This document shows positions 45,286-54,720 of a DNA stretch of 64,000 nt, one piece after another. The stretch comes from Falciphora oryzae (Eukaryota; Ascomycota; Sordariomycetes; Magnaporthales; Magnaporthaceae): contig JNVV01000015.1 of NCBI GenBank assembly GCA_000733355.1, positions 540,663 to 604,662 on the forward strand, in the 5' to 3' direction. Every line of letters starts with the position of its first letter. Within the stretch, counting starts at the first letter, position 1. The position numbers were made by a program, and so were the translations under genes. The notes beneath the pieces were generated by a model. The model was given only the letters and a program-made list of their open reading frames with translations. It had not been told where the DNA came from and made no database searches.

Positions 45286-46188
45286 TTGTGGCATGCTTCA
45301 CACCAATGGCAGGGTTGCTTCCCTCACTCAACTCCCTCAACTATTCCACCTCCCCAAGCTTCACAACAAACAACTCGAGACGTCGGCTTTACACCTCCGA
45401 TCCTTACAGCAGTACATCATGCGGCGATTTTCGACCCCGACCCAATATATCTATTCCTGTTGGTAGGAGTGTTACTCCTGTAGGGCACGGAGATCTCCCA
45501 AGGTGACGCACACTGATCAGTGATCAAAGTCACTGGAGGGGCCCCACAGCCCCTGAAAGGGGCTGTGGCACGTCCTTTGCAAGTGCGTGCGCTGCCATTG
45601 ATCCAACAATTCCTATGGCAGCTCGGTCATCGGTTCGTCAAAATATTTAGCCTGAGCTTGTTTGCTGCACAACCAGGTACATCGGTGCCATTTTTGGCGA
45701 TCTCCTTGTCATCGCCAGTCATTGAAGCCGTTTTCGCCTTCGTTTTCCTCCGGCAGCAAGGGTATTCTCTACGACTGAAGATTGCCGTCCTTGTGACCCT
45801 GAGTTTGACCCAGTTAGCAGTCGCCACTATCGCCGCCGTCGACTTCTTCAACCCAGGGTCTATGGCTGGGTGGCTGGGAGACTCCCTTAGAAGGCCAGAG
45901 GCGGGAAGCTTCCCCTTTCTGGTGGGAGTTGCAAGCATAGCAGGCTGCTTCATTACTTCCCACCTGCTGGTGTGCTGGCGGCGGCTTGGCCCTGTGGCTA
46001 GCAGGCCGCTCAATTCTTATAAGCCCACCATCGCTAAAAACCGTAGCCGCCAAACATCGACCAACGTTTACACTTCAACGACCAGTTCGGCAGTGCGTCT
46101 AACACCGTTAAGCCATGGAAATTATCTTAAAGAGCGGTTTGCTCGACAACGGATCTTAAATCACCGTCAGCAGCTGGCGAACAGGTAA
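45286..46188 (+). pseudogene. possible membrane-protein open frame interrupted by an LTR
   Basis: Two open segments in the same frame lie on either side of the LTR at 45458-45608. They are 45286-45457 and 45614-46188. The inserted length including one target-site copy is 156 bp, a multiple of three, but the insert carries a stop in this frame. The right segment codes hydrophobic stretches such as IAVLVTLSLTQLAVATIAAV and FPFLVGVASIAGCFITSHLL that could be membrane helices. There is no clear ATG start and no recognised family. It may be a real gene killed by the insertion, or chance. Confidence 0.3.
45458..45608 (-). mobile_element. short solo LTR (151 bp) with ATTCC target duplication
   Basis: It begins TGTTGGTAGG and ends GATCCAACA (TG...CA ends). 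It is flanked by direct 5 bp copies ATTCC at 45453-45457 and 45609-45613. The segment with GGGCACGGAGATCTCCCAAG is the reverse complement of part of the LTR at 47219-47518, so the element is on the minus strand relative to that one. It contains a perfect 11 bp stem with a GAA-type loop at 45544-45568. There is no internal element, so it is a solo LTR or a very small LTR element. Confidence 0.85.
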
Positions 46189-46811
46189 AACCTCTAGCAA
46201 ATTCTTTGATGGCACAGGAGAACTCCCGGATGATTGGGGGAAGAAGTATCATTAAGCTTAGTCCAAACACGAAACGTGTATTGATGGACTAATGACGGAT
46301 GTTCCAAGAAGACTTTTGGACATGATAACGCTAGCATCGCCCCGATGACAGCGAGGCAAAAAAGCATACGACGCGGCGCCCAGCTTCAACCAGACAGTCA
46401 AGTGTTGGGCTTCTCATAGCCAAATCCATCACGCTTGGAGCATTCTACCGGCGCTATTCACCATGACTCCAGCTATTTGGGTCACTAGCGACGTCACCCC
46501 ACTTGTTCCCGCGCTCCGACACGATGCTCTCTCCAGGTAGGCTGAGAGGGGTTTGCCTGGAACTAATGTCCCGTAGAACCTGTGCCTTGTGCCGTTGCTA
46601 GTGCTGTCGTCGGCTTAGAGCTGCTACGCCTGCCAGATATCCTCGGCGTATATATCCCTTCTGTTCGCGGCCATTTCTGTGTTGTGCATTTTACGCCGCA
46701 CTCGGTTGGACTGCCAGCTGCAGGGAGCATTAGGCGGGCTACTATATTCACACTTGCTGTAACGGGGTTGCCCTTAGGCCTCCGTGGCTTGATGTACAGT
46801 GGTGCCAGAGG

Positions 46812-46834
46812 GTTCAATCACGGAGTGATTGAAC
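46812..46834 (+). repeat. 10 bp inverted repeat (hairpin)
   Basis: GTTCAATCAC and GTGATTGAAC with a 3 bp loop. It lies in a gene-poor transposon-rich region; no function is assigned. Confidence 0.7.
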
Positions 46835-47008
46835 TGTTGGATCTTTTGTCGCAAAGGATAGGGGAGGTCCCCCGGGTGGCACGGCCGGGGTCTGCATCAC
46901 CACCCTCGTCGGCGTCGCAGGTGCTCAATAAGCGGTTACAGAACACTCGGCGACGCCGAGAGTGGCTCTCCACTCCTACTGCACACTCATGTATAAATGT
47001 ATAAAGAC

Positions 47009-47031
47009 CCCGAGGGTCTACGACCCTCGGG
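47009..47031 (+). repeat. 10 bp inverted repeat followed by T-rich sequence
   Basis: CCCGAGGGTC and GACCCTCGGG with a TAC loop. ATAAA precedes it and CATTTTCC follows. It looks like a strong hairpin; no function is assigned. Confidence 0.7.
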
Positions 47032-47114
47032 CATTTTCCTATTAGTTCTTTAGAGGTAGAGATAAAGCAAACGGTCTACTGCATGCACTTCTGCTTTGCA
47101 ACATCTTTTGGTCC

Positions 47115-47151
47115 ATGTAGTCGAGTGGGTAAACTCTGGCGCACTCCCTTA
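47115..47151 (+). repeat. 37 bp dispersed repeat, copy 2
   Basis: 35 of 37 bases match 29286-29322. It carries the same A-box-like TAGTCGAGTGGG. Confidence 0.65.
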
Positions 47152-47218
47152 CATAATGTGCGTCATTTACTGATGAGCCACGTTAACTATTTTATAAGAT
47201 TATATAAAAAAATAAAAA

Positions 47219-47518
47219 TGTTGGATTATTATTCCAGCACTATTCTGGCGCATGCACTTGAGGGATTTGGAGGCCCGAGCCTTCCGGGGCCCACAGGGCC
47301 CATAAGGCCCCCGTGACCTGGAGGGCCAAGCCCGGATTGGCAATGTATATAAAGGGCTTGATTGCCCTCCCTTTTTAGCAGATAGATCCCTTTCCTCTTC
47401 ACGCGCGCACAATAGAGGATCCAACCAACCAGTAGGATCCGTGTTCGTCACTCTTGGGAGATCTCCGTGCCCGGCCCCCATTGGGGCCAACAGGAGTACC
47501 ACTCCTCCTACAAACAAA
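47219..47518 (+). mobile_element. solo LTR (300 bp) with AAAAA target duplication
   Basis: It begins TGTTGGATTATT and ends CTCCTACAAACA, and is flanked by AAAAA on both sides (47214-47218 and 47519-47523). TATATAAA at 47346-47352 is a promoter-like TATA box in plus orientation. The TGTTGGA start is typical of copia-type LTRs. The last 80 bp resembles the LTR at 45458-45608 in reverse orientation. No internal coding region remains. Because the flank is A-rich, the AAAAA duplication alone is weak evidence; the TG...CA ends and the related copy support the call. Confidence 0.8.
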
Positions 47519-47743
47519 AAAGGTATTTTTTTTTATATATTACTAGTTCTTTTTATTACTATTTTGATTCGTAAATCATTAAATAAAAAAAACGTTTTAT
47601 GTATAAATTATCCATTTTTAAGCAGAATCTAACTAAAAATTAATTATGGTAGTCACTGTAGTTAGTTAAAAGTTGTCTGTAGTCAGTTATAGTTAGTGAA
47701 AGGTTTGACTATAACTAACTAACGACGCATAGTCATGACTTTA

Positions 47744-48860
47744 AGGGCCTGTCCTAAACTATCGGGTTTTTAGTTTTTTGACCCCCCCTGCCGGTTTTTT
47801 GGATAAGCGAAGATCGTCACAAGGGGCCCTGCAATAAAAAAAGTACCTTTATAAAAAGGCTCTTCCCAGCCACGCACCCTTTTTGCACCCACCTCCACCC
47901 CGGTATCAGCCGCCATCAATTTCCTGTGGCGCACCCACACAAACGGACATGGGCTTCAATGCAAAGGTGCAAAAGTGCAAAGGTGCAAGAGGGAAGCATT
48001 TACAACACGGGCGCGTTAATTGGCACCTTTGCACCTTTGCAACCTCTATTTGCACCTTTTCGCACGCGCCTTTTCGCGTGGATTTTGTAGCTGGATGCCT
48101 GGGCTATCACGGCAGGTAGGGTGGCTGCAAAAGGTGGCCAAAAAAGAGATGTATTGGGAAAAAATCGAGGCCGGAGGCCTGGGTGTGTGCCGTGCACTCT
48201 ATCTGCCTGGGAGGGGCTTATCTAATCAGCTGCCAGGCCCGTGCGCCTAGGAGACCCTCCACATGCCGTGACATGGGCTTTGGTGGCTTTATCGCAAATG
48301 CGCGACCAATGGCATTAAGTTTTAATTGCGGGCTAAAATTTGTTAGCAGCGAAACCGCTTTGCGCAAAAGGCGCACAAGCTAGGGTGCGTAGCCGGGAAG
48401 AGCTTTTTTATAAATAAATTTGTTTATTTTTAACCTTTGGCATCAGTTTGCAAGCGAATTTCCCCTTTAGGAAGTGGCAAAATTTTTTTTTATTATTATC
48501 TAATCCTATTTGCACGCGCCAAACCCCTCGTGCCCGGCCTCCTACACGTGCCCGGCCTCCTACACGTGCCCGGCCCTCCCTGGGGCAGCCCTTTTTTGGG
48601 TTCGAAATTTTTCCAAGTCAAACTTTTTCGAAAGCGGGAGGGTCGTTAGCTTTATATATTCAACGGGTGGCACAGGAGGTGGCGAAGGAGCTGGCTAGGG
48701 CCCGGGGGCCGCGACTCGTTGTCCTGCGAAAAGATACTTCTGGCGGGTCTTCCGAAAGATCTTCACAAGGGTTTGCGTGGACCCGCAAACTAGTTTTCAA
48801 GCGGTTTTTAAAAATAGTATGGGAAAAACCAAAAACCCGATTTACTCTAAGACAGGCCCT
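47744..48860. mobile_element. 1.1 kb element with imperfect terminal inverted repeats
   Basis: The left end AGGGCCTGTCCTAAACTATC followed by GGGTTTTTAGTTTTTTG is matched in inverted orientation by the right end (CCAAAAACCCGATTTACTC then TAAGACAGGCCCT). Inside there is no transposase-like frame. It has a TATA-like TTTATAAAAAGG near 47850, an inverted array of GCAAAGGTGC-type repeats (47957-48060), AT-rich patches and an 18 bp tandem repeat (48529-48578). It looks like a non-autonomous DNA transposon. I could not define a target-site duplication, so the exact ends are uncertain. Confidence 0.6.
48529..48578 (+). repeat. 18 bp tandem repeat, 2.8 copies
   Basis: CGTGCCCGGCCTCCTACA occurs twice in full and once partly, inside the 1.1 kb inverted-repeat element. 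Confidence 0.85.
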
Positions 48861-48974
48861 AACTAATGACTCCCGATTAAATTCCCAACCCTGACTGGAA
48901 CGAAAGAAACAAAATGTAAAGCATGGTAAGAAAGATATGCATGATCAGACTAGCCCTTGAAACCCGCTCCTTGT

Positions 48975-49563
48975 TCAGGTGCACAGCTGGAAGAAGCTTT
49001 TGCCCTGGTTGTTGGACGTGACCGTGGAATGAGTCATGACGCCGCAAAAGAAAATGCCGCCGTTGACGTTGGCGTAGACGGTGCGGATCGGGGTGGCGCC
49101 GTTGGGCTGCTTGTCCGTCTTGGTGTCCTTCTGCCAGTCGCCCCTGACGCCTTCCCAGTAGATCGGGTACTCCCACAGGATGGCGCCGCTCTTGTCGCAG
49201 TTGTTCTTGCCGAAGCGGAGGTTGTCGCCGTTCATGTAGCGGTGCGGGTCGCCGCTCTTGCCCGTGGTCAGGCCGGCGACGCGCGCCTGTGCCTGGGCGC
49301 GGGCCACGTCGACCGTGTAGGTCTTGACCGTGGTCTTGCCCTCGAGCCTGGGACGGCAGGTGACGAGCTGTTGATGCCAAGGGGGGAAATTTGGTGTCAG
49401 TCTCTGTAGGGATGGACAGCAGCGCTTTCCATGGGGTGGGCTTGGGACATACCGGAGCACGAGCCTCCACCTTGCCGGGAGCATCAGCCTCAGGGAGAGG
49501 GCCTGCGACGGCAGGGACGGCGAAGGCGGCCGTGGTGGCGACGAGGGCGGCGAGGAAGTGCAT
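48975..49563 (-). CDS. secreted ribotoxin (fungal extracellular ribonuclease), hirsutellin-type
   Basis: Two exons (49563-49453 and 49367-48975) with an 85 bp phase-0 intron give a 167-residue precursor. Residues 1-20 are a clear signal peptide. A short acidic propeptide precedes the mature part. The mature domain is of the T1/ribotoxin ribonuclease fold, with the active-site set His 79 (DPHRY), Glu 103 (LWEYPIY), Arg 132 (TPIRTVY) and His 150 (GVMTHS). Four cysteines (41, 94, 145, 166) allow two disulfides. Length and motifs fit the shorter, hirsutellin-like ribotoxins best. Family members cut one bond in the sarcin-ricin loop of large-subunit rRNA and stop translation; many act against insects or competitors. 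All catalytic residues are present, so the gene appears intact. It lies at the edge of a transposon-rich region. Confidence 0.9.
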
Positions 49564-50550
49564 TGTGACGGCTGGAGAGCTTGTTCGTGCGGCTCAGGGC
49601 TGCTGTGCAGGAAACGGGTGGTGGTGCTTCGAGCGGACGTCTCGAGTTTATGTACTCGGCGCCTGAGTAGCAAATAAATCAGTAAATGCAACACAGGTCC
49701 GAGGCATGGTAAAGGCAAGGAGAATATCATGGTGGCTTATACGAGCTGACGGACCACTTTTTTAGTCTCGTCATGCAAATGTCGGTGACACCTGCCTACC
49801 TCGCTACCGATCGACATGGCCGTTACTAATCCCCTATTACCGCGACATGGATCTGGAATCCACGGGTCGGATCGTTTGGCAGCTGCTCGTATATGGGACG
49901 AATCGGGGGCGGTTGCATCAGCTAGCCACAAGGGGGCTTTTCAGGTCCAAGGCTTTGCTATGGGTGCTACAGCGAATCACTGGATGCAAAAGCCCTTCTT
50001 CATGCGGCGCCAGTCTCCTGTCGTGGGCTGTTGCAGGGTCTGACTAGCTGCAGGCTGACCCGAACGGGTGCAAATGCGTCAAGTTCGGGTGGCATTGGCC
50101 GAACCTCGATCCTTCCTATTTACTTTTTTCCCTTGTCGCAGGGAGCTCCTGCCTAATGCAATCGAAGCTTGACAGTCGTCAGGCCCAATTGGGAAGGCAC
50201 AGCCACCAGGCAGAAGCGGCGTTGCACAGCGTAACGAGAACGAATTGATCTGATTGGATTGATTGTCTGTTCTGTCTGATTGATGATGCGCCATGTTCCG
50301 CCTGGACAGATTTCCTCCTAATTAAAACCTGCACCGTGTGCAACAGCTCGCTGCCGGTACTGGAATCCACGTACGGAACCACCCGACGCCGAGCTGCCTC
50401 GTTACCTCGCCATCTGCAACTGCCCACCCAACTATCCACCTTAAATCGACTGCCTTCATCCCAGCACGTCTTGACACGGACAATCAGTGTCCTCTCTGTC
50501 CTTTCTCCTCTCACATATCCAAGCCATCTGGATTCTGACTTTGGTCGACA
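49564..50550. other. divergent intergenic region
   Basis: About 1 kb between the leftward ribotoxin gene and the rightward DUF3632 gene. It contains both promoters; no further gene is supported. Confidence 0.5.
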
Positions 50551-51593
50551 ATGGCGGCACAAGACCTCCCAACGGCCTCTCGCACTTTCGAGCCCCACCT
50601 TTTCGACGAGGATGACGACGCCGAGGACCTGGCGTACAAGCGCATCCTGGACGCGCTGCTCAAGCAGACGGCGACGTCGTCCCAGGCCGCGGCCGACATG
50701 GACACTCTGGTCGTCGGTGAAGCCAACAAGAGGCTCAAGGCGCTCGAGCAACGGAATCCTCCGTTCCGGCTCACCTCGGAGGAGCAGGAGCAGGGCCTGA
50801 CTCCGCGCCTGGTGGGTCCCAACCCCCAAATGTGGATGGAGATGATGATCACGTCCATCGCCAAGGTGTGTTCGGCTTTCCCGCCGGCTCACCCGACGCA
50901 GCACGCGCTGGCCGAGTTCCTGCGCGAGCTCAGGGACATGCCCAAGCATGACGTGCCCGACGGCGACTACACCGCAGAAGACCCAGGCCCGGTCGTCCGT
51001 CCTCGTACTTTTACACTGTGGCCGTTTGGAGAAACCTCGGTCGGGTATCTCGCCGAGAAGTTCCGCGGAGAAGCCGAAGGTACGTTTCTTTTTCTTCCCA
51101 GCCCAAGATAATGATAACTAATGCCCCCGGACTAACGAACAAAAAAGAGCTCGCCTATCCGTTCTCCCACGTCGAAACGCTCGGGAGTGAGACGCAGCTG
51201 CGCTGGAGCAACCTGCAGTCTTTCATTGCGCGCCTGACCGTCTCGGGCCTGATCGACTGCAGCCACGTCAGCGCTCTCGGCAAGCTCCTGCCCTCGTCCC
51301 CAACCTACCCGGATCTCGGGGCGCGCAAGGCCGGCGGCGCCTGCAGGCTGGCCGGCGATCTCTTCGCAGCCTCGCACTGGCTGGCGGACGACGGGACGCG
51401 CCGCTGGGTCTACGAGCGGTGCATGGCGGTCGAAGGGCTGGGCGACGACGACGAGCACTGCTTGACGTGGAGCAAGCGGGGCTGGGCCAACTGGAAGAGC
51501 CAGCTTGCGATCCTGGCAGATATTGATGGGTTCCCGGCCGAGGCGCGCGATCTGGCACTTTCGCTGCGGGCAAAAATGGAGACGGAGGGGTAA
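50551..51593 (+). CDS. DUF3632-like fungal protein
   Basis: Two exons (50551-51079 and 51148-51593) with a 68 bp intron (GTACGT donor, ACTAAC branch point) give 324 residues. The pattern is that of the fungal DUF3632 family: an N-terminal helix, then LVGPNPQMWMEMMITSIAKVCSAFPPAHPTQHALAEFLRELRD. A central WSNLQSFIARLTVSGLIDCSHVSAL follows, and the C terminus carries GGACRLAGDLFAASHWLADDG and WSKRGWANWKSQLAILAD. The family is frequent and variable in Sordariomycetes, and no biochemical role is known. The gene is intact, with strong G/C third positions. Splicing restores GEAEELAYPF across the joint. Confidence 0.82.
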
Positions 51594-52185
51594 ACTTGGG
51601 CGGGAATACTCAACACGGCAACAGGCGGGGGAGGGTCCAATCGCCCAGAATTGTAGGAGTAAAGGCGTCCGTTTTTGGAGGGAAAATCGTCCATTTTACG
51701 AAGCCTTTTCTCCCAGTACTAAAAAAAATACAAGGGCCGAACTAGTACTCGGGTGGGTGACCATATCTTTTTTACCGCACTTCCATCATAATACTTGGAT
51801 CGCTCTTTTTTTTTTTTTTTTTTTTTTAGCATCGGCCGCGCTGCGTACGTCGCCAACGATATATGCACTCGGCATTCTCGCGGCCACTTTTGCGGGTTGG
51901 AACCCATCAAACCTTCCGCTTCCACAGCTAGGGGCTATTCGTTGTGGACCCCTCGGCTGTCATCATTGATCCCTCACACTCGGCGCCCAGCCCGGGCTAG
52001 GCACCCGTCAGCGGGTGGGTATTTAATCCCCCTTCCCCTTTGGTTTATTATTATGTCGAAGCTAGAAGGCTTGGTAACAACACTGGGCGGATGTTGCGCA
52101 GCTCTGGCAACAAGACATCTCCTTGAGCATCATTCGCCGCGCACCTTCAGCACCTCACACCGGGGCTCGGATGCCGATTGCGACA
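51594..52185. other. intergenic with 5S fragment and T22 run
   Basis: It holds a 5S rRNA-like fragment (51734-51763) and 22 consecutive T residues (51806-51827). No gene is supported. Confidence 0.5.
51734..51763 (+). pseudogene. 5S rRNA 3'-part fragment
   Basis: GGCCGAACTAGTACTCGGGT followed by GGGTGACCA matches the well-conserved 3' half of eukaryotic 5S rRNA (the AGTACT-GGGTGGGTGACC region). A T6 run at 51768-51773 follows. The 5' half, including the internal promoter region, is absent upstream, so it is a fragment. 5S genes are dispersed in many filamentous ascomycetes, and pseudogenes are known. Confidence 0.6.
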
Positions 52186-53520
52186 ATGGAGCTTTTCAAC
52201 GTTTGCCATTTTCACATTGACCGAACCCGCGAGGATACATTCCACCCATTCCCTCGGCTGCCCTTGGAGCTGCGGTCGTGCATCTGGCTGCATTATCTGC
52301 GCCGGTCCAGGTTCATCCCAATCCATATTGGCTCAGGAGGCAAACGCCATGGCGAGCCGGACTACAGCCTCGAAAACAGCCTGGGTAAAATCATCAGCGG
52401 AATAGGCAGGTACTACGTCTGCCGTTACGGCTCATCTCTAAGCCCGCTACTGAGTGTCAGCAGCGAGGCTAGAAAAGTCGCTCTCGACTTCTACCGCGTT
52501 CGCCTCCCGCTCTCATACCCTGGGCGCGTAAACGAGGACAAGCCCCCGTGCCTTTACATGAACCCCGAGCACGACGTCTTGGCCCCTATCGAGTTCCCAG
52601 ACGACATGACACGTCATTGGAGACCTTGGAACCAAGCCAATCTCTTGCACGACGTCAGGGCCTACGATCCCAAAGACATCGGTGTCGTGCACCTGGCATT
52701 GCGGCCCAACTCGAGCTTCCTCCACGGCCGACGCCCGCATGGTGGTGCTGAGTCCGAGGTTCCGTTTTCACAAACGTTGCTCCGCGCCATCCACCCGACA
52801 GCCGCGGCGTCGCTTCGGGACATCTTGGAAAACAAGCTGAGCTCGGTCTTCTACCTCAACTGCGTCTTGTTGAGCTACTTTAGCAAAAGAGTAATCAAGC
52901 CTTTGGAAACGTCTCGGACTTTTGCAGCCCAATACCTGCGCGGCTTCCCTCTTCGGCGCCATCTGGAGTCCGTCACCGACTTCGACTGGCTCAAAGCCGA
53001 TCCCAGGCCGGTGGAAATGGATCTGAAAGAGGTAACATTCTACGACGGCGACCCCGCTGAGCACTACGAGGGTTGGTTGCAGGTCGAGGAAGCCTTGGGG
53101 GTCCAGCGGCAACGGCCCGTCGACTTTTGGATATGTCCCACGGTGAACTGGAGACTCGGATCTACCGAAGGCGTTCCGGAACCGAGAGGGGAGGCCGCTA
53201 AACAGATGTGGCGGGTAAAGCAGCCCCACACCCGCGAGGGCCTCCAGTGGTTCCTGGACGAGGAGCAGCAGGAATGGGATGAGGCTCGTGACTGGGTGAA
53301 AGAGCAGAGGCTTCATCGGGAGATCCCGGAGCGCGGCGACGACCTGCTTGACCAAGAAACATCCGAGGGGCTGGAAAGCGAGGCCCAGTCAGTGGTCGGC
53401 GCGTGGGTGCTTCCACGCAGCGCGTTTGGAAAGACGGTCGCCAATGGCAGGATCGGAGCGACATATGATTTCTCGGCGGGTCGGCCAGGCCTGATTGTTT
53501 TTGAGCACCCCGCGGCGTGA
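52186..53520 (+). CDS. 2EXR-domain protein
   Basis: A single exon of 444 codons from ATG 52186; ATG 52171 is an in-frame alternative five codons upstream. The start has FHPFPRLPLELRSCIWLHYL. Then LLSVSSEARKVALDFYRVRLPL is followed by YMNPEHDVLAPI, the signature of the fungal 2EXR family, which is F-box-like at its N terminus. The remaining 280 residues include WLKADPRPVEMDLKEVTFYDG and an acidic/arginine-rich segment (EEQQEWDEARDWVKEQRLHRE). The protein is not secreted and has no membrane helix. The family is expanded in plant- and insect-associated ascomycetes; the function is unknown. Confidence 0.78.
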   Translation: MELFNVCHFHIDRTREDTFHPFPRLPLELRSCIWLHYLRRSRFIPIHIGSGGKRHGEPDYSLENSLGKIISGIGRYYVCRYGSSLSPLLSVSSEARKVALDFYRVRLPLSYPGRVNEDKPPCLYMNPEHDVLAPIEFPDDMTRHWRPWNQANLLHDVRAYDPKDIGVVHLALRPNSSFLHGRRPHGGAESEVPFSQTLLRAIHPTAAASLRDILENKLSSVFYLNCVLLSYFSKRVIKPLETSRTFAAQYLRGFPLRRHLESVTDFDWLKADPRPVEMDLKEVTFYDGDPAEHYEGWLQVEEALGVQRQRPVDFWICPTVNWRLGSTEGVPEPRGEAAKQMWRVKQPHTREGLQWFLDEEQQEWDEARDWVKEQRLHREIPERGDDLLDQETSEGLESEAQSVVGAWVLPRSAFGKTVANGRIGATYDFSAGRPGLIVFEHPAA

Positions 53521-54720
53521 GGAGTGCATATCGGAGGGGAACCTGGTTTGAACTTTAGCATCATATGCTCTACACATATTCCAGTTCCTCCACGCGAAGA
53601 TGTCACGGTCAAGTTCTTGGACGCCTCCTTGGCAGCTTTCAGGTCCAAAAGCCCCATGCGCGTCCCCCGTCGCATAACGCCCTCTTCCCCGCTACTCACC
53701 TCGCGTTGAGCTCCATGGTCTCGCAGCCCGTAGAGCAGCAGCGGGGGGACGCCCCCCTTCCAGACGGGCAAGCCTTTGTCTGCATAGCTGCGGATTATCA
53801 TGCAGACCAATAAGGCTGCCGTGGTCACCGCCGGCCTGGCTGGCAGGATCGGTCAGCGCCAGTCGACGGCCGTGCAAACTGATGTTTGGTAGACGTCGCC
53901 GCGCACGACGCCAGCCAGGCCGGGCCTCGGGACAAAGCCGACAATGCCGGCGGTCCCGTTACATAATATCAATGGCACGTTAGGCCCTAGTCCTGTCTTT
54001 CGGATATGGTTCGTGAGGCCACTTGTTGGTGGCGTCAGAGATGGTGGTAAGGGTCGCGGCACCGTCCGCAGAAAAGGACGCGAGCCACCATTGGGAACCG
54101 CACCAGTCAGAGCCGCCCGCCCGTGCGTGGTACGGCGCTCAGACTGGCAGCCGTGTAAACTTGGCCGTCGGCAGGAATTGTCATGAAGCTAGTTACACAA
54201 AGTTCGTTGGTACCATCCTGCCTAATAATGCACTGCCTGGCGGCTAAGCCACCGGCTGTGTGTGATTATCATGCGGACCCACCCAAGGCTGACCTGCAGG
54301 ATCCCATGACAAACAAAGTTAGGCGGGCGTGTTGGCGACGAAGTGATAAAGTCCCGGGGCCTGCATTCAAGCAACACTGCTACTCCGCACCGTCCCTCGT
54401 CTGGAAGCTAGACAGGTACTTGCCTGCCTTGCCCGCCTATTCTGGTTCAGCGAGTTGCCCTCTTCGAGTTCGCGACCAACTCGTCATGCTTCATCTGCCA
54501 ATCCTCGAATAATTTCCGCGAAAAGATACCCTCTAATCATATCGGCTCGTCACCGATTCCACGTCTTTACACACCCTTTGTACCCCTCTGCTAAAATCAC
54601 GCCTTTTACACAATCCGAAACATCACATCTCGACGACACTGGTGCCCAAGTCCCCCCCTCGCTGTCGCCACCTTCGTTACAAACATCCCGTGGATTAGGA
54701 AAGCAAATACTCGAATCGAC
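53521..54720. other. intergenic
   Basis: 1.2 kb with no supported gene. Short open frames only. Confidence 0.45.

Larger units (their letters stand above)
46189..47218. other. gene-poor stretch between LTRs
   Basis: No gene is supported. An open frame at 46582-47004 has no motif. Two hairpins (46812-46834 and 47009-47031) and one copy of a 37 bp dispersed repeat (47115-47151) lie here. The right end is AT-rich. Confidence 0.45.

Noticed and set aside
46801..46815. TGGTGCCAGAG as a retroelement primer-binding site
   Set aside because: No LTR with proper TG...CA ends could be found immediately before it.
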